NCBI RefSeq assembly: GCF_012396555.1
Contig: NZ_JAAXPS010000004.1
Location: 62,001 to 126,000 of the forward strand
Direction: 5' to 3'
From: Facklamia miroungae
GTDB taxonomy: Bacteria > Bacillota > Bacilli > Lactobacillales > Aerococcaceae
Length of the DNA stretch: 64,000 nucleotides
The translations under genes and the position numbers were made by a program. Positions 25,616 through 33,362 of this stretch are shown piece after piece. The notes under the pieces are model-generated. The model had not been told where the DNA came from and did no database searches. It saw nothing but the letters and a program-made list of their open reading frames with translations. Position 1 is the stretch's first letter, and every line of letters begins with the position of its first letter.

Positions 25616-26320
25616 CTAATTGAGACAGTAATTAATTTCTTTATTTTTGAAATCACCATTGGCATAGCTATATTCATAGTCTTTAAATGCTTTTAAGGTA
25701 TTTAAATCTAAAGATTCTTTTTGTAATAAATAGTTGAGTAGAGCCCCTCTCAATTTTTTACTGGTGGCTGAAGGAGCTTTTATGCTTAATTCTATATCCT
25801 TATAAAAGTTAATTTGAATGAGTTGCATTTTTTTAGGGTCTAATAAAGAAGCAAACTCATTAGAAGCCAGATTAATGACGGTTTGTTCTTCGAACACTTT
25901 ATTGTAAAGAGGTTTCCACAAGCTTTTTAAGCTTTGATTTTTGATTTTTAGCGACGTATTAAAGTCTAAACGGTAGGGATTGATTGGTTGAATGGGAGAG
26001 ATTGGCCCATATAAAGCAGACAGAATTTTAAGATGGTCATTGGCATAGTTCAAGTCAATTTTATCCCATTCGATTTGCCGAAAGGCAAGACCTTGATAGA
26101 CTTGATAAGCCTGACGAGCTGTTTTTTCATTAATGACTTGATAACGATGATAGATATCTTGAGCAAGCTCAGCTGAGCATTTAAAGAGTTTTTCTAACTC
26201 AGTCGTATCTTTTAAGGCAAGCTCTTTAATAATGGCTTGGACGGGATCTGATTGAGGAATTAAATCATTACCGGCTACTGTATCCATCTCTTTACTGGGG
26301 GAGAAAATAATTAAAGTCAT
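25616..26320 (-). CDS. yaaA: Peroxide stress protein YaaA (UPF0246)
   Basis: A 234-residue protein of the YaaA/DUF328 family. In E. coli it lowers free iron during H2O2 stress and binds DNA. Typical parts are IIFSPSKEM at the start, ALYGPISPIQPINPYRLDF in the middle and INFYKDIELSIKAPSATSKK near the end. I chose the ATG at 26320 because AAAGGAG lies 7 bp upstream; the GTG two codons earlier is too close to it. A degenerate copy of its 3' end survives at 24618-24719. Confidence 0.93.
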   Translation of the reverse strand: MTLIIFSPSKEMDTVAGNDLIPQSDPVQAIIKELALKDTTELEKLFKCSAELAQDIYHRYQVINEKTARQAYQVYQGLAFRQIEWDKIDLNYANDHLKILSALYGPISPIQPINPYRLDFNTSLKIKNQSLKSLWKPLYNKVFEEQTVINLASNEFASLLDPKKMQLIQINFYKDIELSIKAPSATSKKLRGALLNYLLQKESLDLNTLKAFKDYEYSYANGDFKNKEINYCLN

Positions 26321-26349
26321 AGGCACACTCCTTTATTTAATCAGATAAG

Positions 26350-26374
26350 AAAAGCCCCTATTATAGAGGGGCCA
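26350..26374 (-). terminator. Terminator after yitT
   Basis: GCCCCT (26354-26359) pairs with AGGGGC (26367-26372); read on the minus strand it is followed by TTTTCTT. Confidence 0.8.
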
Positions 26375-26378
26375 TTGT

Positions 26379-27032
26379 TTATTGAGCTTTAGCAACGGAT
26401 GAAGCTTTTGGTAATTCAAAGCTAGGAAAATGTAGTTCGAATTGACCAATAATTGTTGATGAAACTAAAGTGGTAATAAAAGAAAAGATCAGATGTTGTG
26501 GTGCAATATACAGTAGTGAAAGTAATAAGACCACTCCATCTGTTAACAGATAGGCTTTTGTAATCGAGACGTGGGCTCTTTCAGAAATGACCATTGCTAG
26601 AGCATCATCGCCCCCTGCGGCACAACGTTGACTGATACATAAGCCACATCCAACTCCAATCGAAATTCCACCAAGAACTGCTGCCAAGAGGGGTTGGTTA
26701 TAAAGACTCGGAAGAACAGGCCCTATCCATAAACATAGACGATAGAAAACGGCAAATAGAAATGATGCGTGAATGGCACGACGAATAAAATCTTTACCTA
26801 ATAAGGATAAGCCGATAAGGTAGCAAGTAATATCTGCTAAAAAGCTTAATTTAGAAGGTTCCCAACCAAAGAAACGATAGCAGAAGAGAACTAAACCAAT
26901 AACGCCACCTTCTGTAATTTTAGCGGGTATATGAATGTTTACCAATCCGAAAGCCATGATAAAGGCTCCTAATGCAATAACCAGTATTTCTTTTTTACTT
27001 AATAAAAAGCGACTCAGCAAGCGCTTAAGCAT
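26379..27032 (-). CDS. YitT-family membrane protein (DUF161)
   Basis: A 217-residue protein with five or six helices. The family pattern is visible in GAFIMAFGLVNIHIPAKITE followed by GGVIGL, in GGISIGVGCGLCISQRCAAG followed by GDDALAM, and in TDGVVLLLSLLYIAP. It lacks the C-terminal cytoplasmic DUF2179 domain of longer YitT proteins. The transport or regulatory role of the family is unknown. AGGAG lies 9 bp before the ATG. It is transcribed from a strong promoter through a leader of about 280 nt. Confidence 0.85.
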   Translation of the reverse strand: MLKRLLSRFLLSKKEILVIALGAFIMAFGLVNIHIPAKITEGGVIGLVLFCYRFFGWEPSKLSFLADITCYLIGLSLLGKDFIRRAIHASFLFAVFYRLCLWIGPVLPSLYNQPLLAAVLGGISIGVGCGLCISQRCAAGGDDALAMVISERAHVSITKAYLLTDGVVLLLSLLYIAPQHLIFSFITTLVSSTIIGQFELHFPSFELPKASSVAKAQ

Positions 27033-27311
27033 ATTTACACTCCTAATTTTTTATTACACGAAGTCTCCATTAGGACACAAAAAAAGACTGCTTGTGTCGT
27101 AGGCTAACCTCGTACGGCAATCTTAAGATGGTATTGATGCTTTTTTTGTTTGCTAATTTTTCTTTAGGTAAAACTCTGAGCTTCTAGTAGTCTTTTTAGC
27201 CTTTGTAGACCCCACATCAGGTTTCAACTAGGCTCTTTATCGACTATATAGGCATCAGATAAACCCTACTGATCAAAACGATCTAACCAGTATCCATCGT
27301 AAAACGATACT
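27033..27311 (-). ncRNA. Long structured leader RNA of yitT (or independent sRNA), class unknown
   Basis: The minus-strand transcript from about 27311 can form a 5' hairpin AGTATC/GATACT (27311-27289), an 11-nt arm GAGC+CTAGT with ACTAG+aa+GCTC (27235-27227 with 27188-27178), and an almost perfect 12-bp pairing of AAAAAGACTACT (27197-27186) with AGCAGTCTTTTT (27092-27081). The last strand runs straight into a T tract, so it could be half of a terminator. I find no T-box, SAM, lysine, M-box, cobalamin, ydaO, RNase P or tmRNA signature. Confidence 0.5.
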
Positions 27312-27317
27312 ATAAAA

Positions 27318-27345
27318 ATTATAGCACGAACTAAGAATTTGGCAA
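27318..27345 (-). promoter_or_regulatory. Strong promoter of the yitT leader
   Basis: On the minus strand TTGCCA (27345-27340), 16 bp, and the extended -10 TGC-TATAAT (27326-27318). Confidence 0.75.
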
Positions 27346-27488
27346 ATATAATTAACTTTTTAACATATATTTTTTCTTGAAGGATTAGCTTGCCTAACAA
27401 AATAGAATAGGGTAAACTAAGATTTAAAGGAAATGAAGTACTTCCTATTTACTTTAAGTAAAGTAGATAAACCGCTAATTAGCTGATG

Positions 27489-27525
27489 ACTTCTGTGTGC
27501 TTATTTTTGCATGCAGAAGTTTTTT
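27489..27525 (+). terminator. Intrinsic terminator in the 5' leader of the antiporter gene (attenuator candidate)
   Basis: ACTTCTGTGTGC (27489-27500) pairs with GCATGCAGAAGT (27509-27520; 10 of 12), followed by six T. It ends only 7 bp before the ribosome site AAAGGAGG of the antiporter gene. No gene lies upstream on this strand that it could serve. A weak promoter TTGCCT-17-TAAACT lies at 27391-27419. Confidence 0.7.
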
Positions 27526-27546
27526 CATTTTAAAGGAGGAAATAAA

Positions 27547-28737
27547 ATGTTGTGGAGTATTGGATTAGTATTAATTTTAGGCTGGATATCTGGGAAGTTA
27601 TTTGAACAGTTAAATCTTCCCAAGTTGTTGGCTTATCTTTTAATCGGTATATTAATCGGACCAAATGTTCTGAATTTATTATCTGCAGACCTAACAAATT
27701 TAGCAGGTGAAATCCGTCAAACGGCTTTAATGATCATATTAATTCGGGCAGGACTCACTTTAAAAATTTCGGATTTACTAAAAGTAGGAAGACCAGCTAT
27801 TTTAATGTGTTTTTTACCTGCAATTTGTGAAATTTTAGCCATTGGTTTGATTGGGCCTTATATTTTAAACATTTCTTATGTGGATTCTTTCTTATTAGCG
27901 AGTGTACTAGCGGCTGTATCCCCTGCGGTATTAGTGCCAAGAATGGTGGGGTTAATTGATCAAGGATTAGGAACAAATAAAGCGATTCCTCAGATGATCT
28001 TAGCTGGCGGAACTGCAGACGACATATTAATCTTTGTGTTGTTCGCAGCCTTTATGCAACTGGCTCAAGGTGAAGGGGTTTCAGCTACTACTATTTTATC
28101 GGCGCCTATTTCAGTGGGAACAGGTATTGGATTAGGTTATGTTATTGGGATAGGCTTAAGTTATCTTTTTGATAAATTTAAATGGGATGCTCAGCAATTT
28201 TTATTCCTATCATTAGCAATTTCCTTTTTAGTCCTTGGATTAGAAAATATAATAACAGATTTTCTACCATATTCCGGTGTATTAGCAGTTTTAGTTATAT
28301 TTTTAGTGGTTCAAAGAAAAACACCCCATGTTGCAACTCAATTAACCGCATCTTATCAAAAAATATGGCAAATTGCAGAAATATTCTTATTCGTTTTCCT
28401 AGGTGTCGTAGTAAATCCAGTCCTAGCTTTAGAGGCTGGTTGGCCTGTTATCCTCATTATATTCATTGGTTTATTGTTCCGCATGGTCGGAGTGGCCTTA
28501 TCCATTCTTAAGACACCATTCAATAAGCAAGAGCGTTACTTTATTATGGGTGCCTATCTACCTAAGGCTACAGTACAGGCTTCTTTAGGCGGTTTACCAC
28601 TATTAGCGGGGATAGCAAGTGGTTCACTTATCCTTATCGCAGCAACCGTATCCATATTAATTACTGCTCCTTTGGGGGCAATCTTTATTGATCACTTTGC
28701 CCCTCGTTGGCTTGAAAAAGATCCTACCTTAAAATAA
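27547..28737 (+). CDS. Cation:proton antiporter (Na+/H+ exchanger family)
   Basis: A 396-residue membrane protein with about 12 helices of the CPA superfamily (PF00999). The family core is seen in LIRAGLTLKISDL, SVLAAVSPAVLVPRMVGL and LAGGTADDILIFVLF, where the paired Asp residues are the likely ion site. It has no C-terminal RCK/TrkA domain, so it is a minimal exchanger. I chose the ATG at 27547 because AAAGGAGG is 7 bp upstream; the longer frame would begin in the attenuator hairpin. Whether it carries Na+, K+ or Ca2+ is open. Its leader terminator suggests conditional expression. Confidence 0.88.
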   Translation: MLWSIGLVLILGWISGKLFEQLNLPKLLAYLLIGILIGPNVLNLLSADLTNLAGEIRQTALMIILIRAGLTLKISDLLKVGRPAILMCFLPAICEILAIGLIGPYILNISYVDSFLLASVLAAVSPAVLVPRMVGLIDQGLGTNKAIPQMILAGGTADDILIFVLFAAFMQLAQGEGVSATTILSAPISVGTGIGLGYVIGIGLSYLFDKFKWDAQQFLFLSLAISFLVLGLENIITDFLPYSGVLAVLVIFLVVQRKTPHVATQLTASYQKIWQIAEIFLFVFLGVVVNPVLALEAGWPVILIIFIGLLFRMVGVALSILKTPFNKQERYFIMGAYLPKATVQASLGGLPLLAGIASGSLILIAATVSILITAPLGAIFIDHFAPRWLEKDPTLK

Positions 28738-28744
28738 AAAAAAG

Positions 28745-28782
28745 GCCATCTAAGCACTCATTGAGAGATTAGATGGCTTTTT
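28745..28782. terminator. Bidirectional terminator between antiporter and rhodanese genes
   Basis: GCCATCTAA (28745-28753) pairs with TTAGATGGC (28769-28777), flanked by an A run and a T run, so it serves both converging genes. Confidence 0.85.
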
Positions 28783-28787
28783 ATTGA

Positions 28788-29090
28788 CTAATCTGTTGCA
28801 AGACTTCCTGGCCAACTTGGGACACCTGTTGTAGCATATGTGACATTATAATTCATTTTACTTAAAAACTGGTAGGCTCTTTTTGATCTTCCAGAAGAAT
28901 GACAAACTAGATAATAATCTTCATGAGGGGAGAGCGTCGTATATTTTTTTGGGAGCTCGTTTAAAGGTAGATTTTTTGAACCGGGGATATGCCCCTCACC
29001 GTATTCTTCCTTGCTTCTAACATCAATGATATTAAGAGGGCCTTCTTGTGTTTTTTGATACAGTTCTTGTATCGAAATAGTAGCTTCCAT
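28788..29090 (-). CDS. Rhodanese-like sulfurtransferase
   Basis: A 100-residue single rhodanese domain. NIIDVRSKEEYGEGHIPGS is the conserved CH2A region and LVCHSSGRSKRA holds the active-site Cys loop C-x4-R, so it should be catalytically competent in moving persulfide sulfur. AAAGGAAAA lies before the ATG. It is divergent from a CsoR-family regulator whose operator lies between them, as in sulfide/persulfide stress loci of the cst type, although the CstB and sulfide:quinone reductase genes of Staphylococcus are absent here. Confidence 0.9.
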   Translation of the reverse strand: MEATISIQELYQKTQEGPLNIIDVRSKEEYGEGHIPGSKNLPLNELPKKYTTLSPHEDYYLVCHSSGRSKRAYQFLSKMNYNVTYATTGVPSWPGSLATD

Positions 29091-29149
29091 AAGTATTTTC
29101 CTTTCATCGTTTAATAAGGTAACAATTTAGTGCAAATAGTGTATTTGCA

Positions 29150-29212
29150 ATTATTCTTAGTAGAAATAAACATTCAACTAAGCTATAATTAATATACCCA
29201 TAGGGGTATATT
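29150..29212. promoter_or_regulatory. Divergent promoters with CsoR/CstR-type operator
   Basis: The near-palindrome AATATACCC-at-aGGGGTATATT (29191-29212) matches the G/C-rich centre with A/T flanks of CsoR-family operators. A TATAAT (29184-29189) for the regulator gene abuts it. For the rhodanese gene, minus-strand TTGAAT (29177-29172), 16 bp, AATAAT (29155-29150). One operator could control both directions. Confidence 0.75.
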
Positions 29213-29276
29213 AAACTAAAATGAGAATAGAAGTCAAGTAATCTGTTTATTTTATAAAAGATCTTAAGGAGAAGCT

Positions 29277-29543
29277 ATGGATAATAAAGTTGAAAAGAAA
29301 AAAATAATTAATCGGTTAAAACGGTCTGAAGGTCAATTAAGAGGCATCCAAAAGATGATTGAGCATGAAAGCGATTGTATGGATATCATTACCCAATTAT
29401 CGGCTGTGAGATCAAGTGTTGACCGAGTCATCGGGTTGGTTATTGTCGAAAATCTTAAAAATTGTTTATACGATTCAGAAGTAGACAAAGAATTACGTGA
29501 TCGACGTCTTGAACAAGCCCTTTCTTTGATCATAAGAAAATAA
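29277..29543 (+). CDS. CsoR-family repressor, probably CstR-like persulfide sensor
   Basis: An 88-residue all-helical DUF156 repressor. The Cu(I)-sensing members use Cys-x24-His-x3-Cys. Here the pattern is Cys34 (in ESDCMD), Asn59 and Cys63 (in VENLKNCLYD): both cysteines are kept but the His ligand is Asn. That favours a persulfide-sensing CstR-type role, in agreement with the divergent rhodanese. AAGGAG lies a few bases before the ATG. The operator at 29191 probably gives autoregulation. Direct metal sensing cannot be fully excluded from sequence alone. Confidence 0.85.
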   Translation: MDNKVEKKKIINRLKRSEGQLRGIQKMIEHESDCMDIITQLSAVRSSVDRVIGLVIVENLKNCLYDSEVDKELRDRRLEQALSLIIRK

Positions 29544-29617
29544 AGCAAATAATTTGTTAATTAGATCATTTTGACGTATGATTTATTTATAATCATTATT
29601 AATAAGGAGTGAACGAG

Positions 29618-30040
29618 ATGACATTTGATTTTACAGATCGTGGTAAGAAACCAGTTGTAGAGAACATTGAAGAGTGGACAAAAGCAAATGATAATTATCG
29701 GACAACGGTTTGGACTGGTAGCAAGATGCAGATGACACTGATGACTATTCAACCTGGCGATGATATTGGCTTGGAAGTTCATGAAGGAATTGATCAATTC
29801 TTAAGAATTGAATCTGGCAAGGGATTATGCCAAATGGGTCCAGCTGAAGATCAGTTAGATTTTGAACAAGAAGTTGAAGATGACTTTGCGATTTTTGTTC
29901 CGGCTGATACTTGGCACAATGTTACCAATACAGGAGATCAGCCTTTAAAACTATACACATTATATGCAGGGCCAGATCACTTACCAGGAACTGTTCACCC
30001 AACGCACGAAGACGCTGAAAATGATCCGAATGAGCATTAG
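29618..30040 (+). CDS. Cupin-domain protein
   Basis: A 140-residue single-domain cupin. Cupin motif 1 is in GLEVHEGIDQFLRIESGKG, and motif 2 in VPADTWHNVTNTG. The metal-binding His of the second position in motif 1 is replaced (VHEG), so the metal site may be incomplete. I chose the ATG at 29618 because AAGGAG lies 9 bp upstream; the GTG at 29609 directly abuts it. The substrate is unknown. Its position between the sulfur-stress regulator and an OsmC protein suggests a stress role, but that is only context. Confidence 0.85.
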   Translation: MTFDFTDRGKKPVVENIEEWTKANDNYRTTVWTGSKMQMTLMTIQPGDDIGLEVHEGIDQFLRIESGKGLCQMGPAEDQLDFEQEVEDDFAIFVPADTWHNVTNTGDQPLKLYTLYAGPDHLPGTVHPTHEDAENDPNEH

Positions 30041-30052
30041 TCAAATATAATG

Positions 30053-30078
30053 GCAGGTCTCTTGGACCTGCTTTTTTT
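30053..30078 (+). terminator. Terminator after the cupin gene
   Basis: GCAGGTC (30053-30059) pairs with GACCTGC (30065-30071), followed by seven T. Confidence 0.9.
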
Positions 30079-30150
30079 ATGGGATTTTCTGGCGTATCCA
30101 AGTCAAAGACTATACAATAGAATTAGGTTAAATAGGAGGTTGTAGATTTT

Positions 30151-30561
30151 ATGACTCTTAGTGGAGCTCTCTATCAAACTAAAGTTGTTAACCGAGATGG
30201 TATTGAAGGCAAGACCTATGTTGATGAAAAAGAAGGGTTTGAAGTAGCCGTATCAAGTCCAATGAGTGAAAGAAAAGGAACCAATCCCGAACAACTTTTA
30301 GGGATGGCCTTAGCTACATGTTTAAAAGCAACAATCGAAGCAGAAGAAACTAGAAGAAAGATTGATCACCTTAGCCAAGTCTCAGTAAAAGTTGAATTAA
30401 GAGAAGATACTCTGGGGTACCAGTTTGTTTTAGAAACTGAGATCTCTATGCCACATCTTTCAAAACAAGAAGCTGGGTCCATTTTAGAAGTTGCGCTCCG
30501 ACGTTGCCCGATGCATAAGTTATTAAAAGGAAATGCAACTTATCAGGTTCATTTAATATAA
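30151..30561 (+). CDS. OsmC/Ohr-family peroxiredoxin-like protein
   Basis: A 136-residue OsmC-fold protein. The two redox cysteines are Cys57 in MALATCLKATIEAE and the second in RRCPMHKLL, in the arrangement used by OsmC/Ohr to reduce organic hydroperoxides. The opening LYQTKVVNRDGIEGK and NPEQLLGMALATC follow the family pattern. AGGAGG lies about 10 bp before the ATG. It is the third stress-type gene in this stretch, after rhodanese/CstR and cupin. OsmC and Ohr subtypes cannot be told apart with certainty. Confidence 0.9.
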   Translation: MTLSGALYQTKVVNRDGIEGKTYVDEKEGFEVAVSSPMSERKGTNPEQLLGMALATCLKATIEAEETRRKIDHLSQVSVKVELREDTLGYQFVLETEISMPHLSKQEAGSILEVALRRCPMHKLLKGNATYQVHLI

Positions 30562-30610
30562 TGACTGAATAGGAATAGATGGTAAATATAACGATAGGAG
30601 GATGAAAGAA

Positions 30611-31930
30611 ATGAAAAAGGTATTTATACTTGCAAGTTTTTTAATAACTAGTTTCAGTACAGTTGCTTTTATTAAGGAGCCAGCAGAAGGTGTTTATGCT
30701 CAAAATGTGGCTTCAGTTTCGATAGACAAAGAAGTGAATATTCAAGATGTTAGACAAGCTATGAAACAATGGCAAGAAGTCGTTCAAACCTATTCATTAG
30801 AAAAGCCAAAATACACGATTGCAAGTCTTCAGGCAATGGGACCTGCTGAATTCGATCAATCTTACCATTGGATCATTTCTGATTTATATCAAGCCTACTA
30901 CACTAATCTTATGGACTATTCTAGTCAAGAAGAAAAGGGAGCATCTATTGGTAATTTGAGAGAAGTTCTTTCGCATTCTTTTGGGCTGGAAAAAATGTTA
31001 TTACCAGAACTAAGCAGAGCGGACCAAGATGCACTTAATCAATTACGTTTATATATAGTTTCTGCGATTATGGAATTTTATCAAGAGGGAATTCATGACA
31101 AATTACCGGGTTTCTTTACGGTTGAAGGAACAGATTTTGCAGCATATATTGATAAGTACTTAGCGCTCGATGACCAACATCTTGATCAATTAATTCGTAT
31201 CAGTTTAGCCTCTAGCTTTGCACCTGAAGCATACAGTTTTAGTTTTGACGAAGAAATGTTTAATATTCCTGAAGAATTAGCTTATCCAAGTGAACAGTAT
31301 GAAATGTATACAATTACGAACGGAGTATTTGTGCAAGATGTCGGTGGAACGACACCTTATTATTTCCACGTACCGACAGGTGAAATTACAGAAGGTCATT
31401 TAGCCTCTCCCGATCTCCATCCACTAGTAAGCTATAATTGGTCAGAAGTTTATGGTCGTGAGATTAAAAACTATTATCCAGCCTATCAAACTCAAGCCAT
31501 TCAAACGAACGCGAAGAAATATCCAAGCGATTGGACAGCTGATCAAAGCCAGGAACTCGTTAAAGCAGTCAAAAACTGGGAAGTTAAAATGGGACAAAAG
31601 TATGAATTTGTTACTTCAGCTACCCCATTAAACTTTTTGGGCGGAGACCTTCCTTTAAAATCAATGATTATCTCTTTAGATGGTCAGGAGCGAAAAGCCT
31701 ATTATCAAGCTGACCAAGTAAAGGATAACGAAATTAATATTTTAATGGCTATGACAGATATTCGTGATCAAGAAAATCCAAAGCCAGAACGTCATTTCTA
31801 TTTATTTGTTGAAGATAAAGGACAAGCTCGTGTTTTAATTACTATGGAAGGCCCGGATGAATCTGCTATCCACCATTTTAAGGATACGGCCAATTCGGCA
31901 TTAGACCAAATTTTTAAAACAATTTATTAA
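30611..31930 (+). CDS. Secreted DUF4767-domain protein
   Basis: A 439-residue exported protein. The signal peptide ends in GVYAQN with no cysteine, so it should be cleaved by signal peptidase I and released. About 250 residues of unrecognised, acidic sequence are followed by a C-terminal DUF4767-like domain (about residues 300-439): VKNWEVKMGQKYEF, INILMAMTDIRDQ and HFYLFVEDKGQARVLITMEG. DUF4767 is found in Lactobacillales surface lipoproteins of unknown function. I chose the ATG at 30611 because GGAGG is 9 bp upstream; the ATG at 30602 abuts the ribosome site. Confidence 0.75.
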   Translation: MKKVFILASFLITSFSTVAFIKEPAEGVYAQNVASVSIDKEVNIQDVRQAMKQWQEVVQTYSLEKPKYTIASLQAMGPAEFDQSYHWIISDLYQAYYTNLMDYSSQEEKGASIGNLREVLSHSFGLEKMLLPELSRADQDALNQLRLYIVSAIMEFYQEGIHDKLPGFFTVEGTDFAAYIDKYLALDDQHLDQLIRISLASSFAPEAYSFSFDEEMFNIPEELAYPSEQYEMYTITNGVFVQDVGGTTPYYFHVPTGEITEGHLASPDLHPLVSYNWSEVYGREIKNYYPAYQTQAIQTNAKKYPSDWTADQSQELVKAVKNWEVKMGQKYEFVTSATPLNFLGGDLPLKSMIISLDGQERKAYYQADQVKDNEINILMAMTDIRDQENPKPERHFYLFVEDKGQARVLITMEGPDESAIHHFKDTANSALDQIFKTIY

Positions 31931-31945
31931 CAAGTAGCTATTACT

Positions 31946-31977
31946 AGACAGATTCTCAATCAATCTGTCTTTTTTTG
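31946..31977 (+). terminator. Terminator after the DUF4767 gene
   Basis: AGACAGATT (31946-31954) pairs with AATCTGTCT (31962-31970), followed by seven T. Confidence 0.92.
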
Positions 31978-32022
31978 TGCTTCAATATCTAAAACTTAAA
32001 AGCTAAATCGCCTGAAAATGAA

Positions 32023-32051
32023 TTGGCAAGCAATTTGATAAAATATATAAT
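32023..32051 (+). promoter_or_regulatory. Promoter of the glycerate uptake operon
   Basis: TTGGCA (32023-32028), 17 bp, and a perfect TATAAT (32046-32051). No cre-like site is seen beside it. Confidence 0.75.
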
Positions 32052-32084
32052 AGATCCGATTAGAAAAATTTTAGGAGTGATAAA

Positions 32085-33356
32085 ATGGATGGGATTACGG
32101 TCACAGCAATTGGTGCTTTGTTAGGTCTTTTATTAGCAATCCTATTAATCTTTAAGAAAGTACCAGCATTTTACGCTTTATTTGTAGGTGCTCTAGTAGG
32201 GGGATTGTTAGGGGGCGCAAATTTAGTAGAAACTATTAGTCTAATGACTAATGGCGCACAGGGTATGACCACTTCGATTTTAAGAATTTTAGCAGCGGGG
32301 ATTTTAGCAGGTGTCTTAATCAAAACAGGATCAGCAGCTGCTATCGCTCATGCTATTATTAAAGGCTTGGGACGCGAAAGAGCTTTGTTAGCGATTGCTA
32401 TTGCTACAATGATCTTAACCTTTGTCGGTGTTTTTATTGATATTTCAGTAATTACCGTTGCGCCCATTGCCTTAGAAATCGGGAAAGAATTGGGCTATTC
32501 GCGTACGGCCTTACTCATGGCTATGATAGGTGGTGGAAAGTCGGGGAATATAATTTCACCCAATCCCAACTCAATCGCAGTATCAGACGGCTTCGGTGTT
32601 TCCTTAACGCAGGTCATGCTCGCTGGAATTATTCCCGCGCTAATTGGCGTTCTTTTTACAGCTTGGTTGGCTAAAACTTTAATTAAAAAAGGTAGTCAAA
32701 TTGAAAACACAGGGACACCTATTGAAGAACAATCGGTAGAAAATCTACCCCACTTATGGAGAGCGCTTTCGGGTCCTTTTTTAGCTATTCTATTATTAGC
32801 TATGCGCCCATTATTTAATATTATTATTGATCCGATGTTAGCTCTTCCTTTGGGCGGTCTGTTCGGTCTTTTAGTAGTAGGACAATTCAAACACGTTCAA
32901 GAATATATCCAGTACGGTTTAAGTAAAATGATGCATGTGGCGATTATTCTTTTAGGTACAGGATTAATAGCAGGTGTCATTACGAACTCGACTTTAGGAG
33001 ATGTCTTAACGAATAGTTTAAATAGTCTTGGCTTACCTGCCTATCTCTTAGCGCCTTTAGCAGGTATTTTCATGAGTGCAGCTACCGCTTCAACAACTTC
33101 TGGTTCAGCAGTAGGCTCAGCTGTTTTCTCACAAACGATTCTTTCATCGGGTGTGGCACCAATTAATGGAGCTGCAATGTTACATGCTGGAGCGACTGTC
33201 TTAGATCATTTGCCTCATGGTTCATTCTTTCATGCCACAGGAGGATCCGTCTCAGCGGATTTCAAAGAATGTTTAAAATTGATTCCGTATGAATCATTGG
33301 TAGGATTAGTCTTGACGCTTATTTCCACGCTTATTTATGGTGTGTTTGGAGGTTAG
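32085..33356 (+). CDS. GntP-family permease (probable glycerate/gluconate transporter)
   Basis: A 423-residue membrane protein with about 12 helices of the GntP family, proton symporters for gluconate and related sugar acids. Conserved parts are GIGALLGLL-like N-terminus, FIDISVITVAPIALEI, GGGKSGNIISPNPNSIA and the C-terminal SAATASTTSGSAVGSAV and HLPHGSFFHATGG. The glycerate kinase gene 6 bp downstream points to glycerate as substrate (inference from operon). TTTAGGAG precedes the ATG. Confidence 0.9.
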   Translation: MDGITVTAIGALLGLLLAILLIFKKVPAFYALFVGALVGGLLGGANLVETISLMTNGAQGMTTSILRILAAGILAGVLIKTGSAAAIAHAIIKGLGRERALLAIAIATMILTFVGVFIDISVITVAPIALEIGKELGYSRTALLMAMIGGGKSGNIISPNPNSIAVSDGFGVSLTQVMLAGIIPALIGVLFTAWLAKTLIKKGSQIENTGTPIEEQSVENLPHLWRALSGPFLAILLLAMRPLFNIIIDPMLALPLGGLFGLLVVGQFKHVQEYIQYGLSKMMHVAIILLGTGLIAGVITNSTLGDVLTNSLNSLGLPAYLLAPLAGIFMSAATASTTSGSAVGSAVFSQTILSSGVAPINGAAMLHAGATVLDHLPHGSFFHATGGSVSADFKECLKLIPYESLVGLVLTLISTLIYGVFGG

Positions 33357-33362
33357 TATTAA

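Noticed and set aside
27033-27311. Idea that the yitT leader is RNase P RNA, tmRNA, a T-box or a cobalamin riboswitch.
   Set aside because: None of the conserved strings of these classes (GAGGAAAGTCC, the tRNA-like ends, GGGTGGNACCGCG, GCCACTG) is present on either strand.
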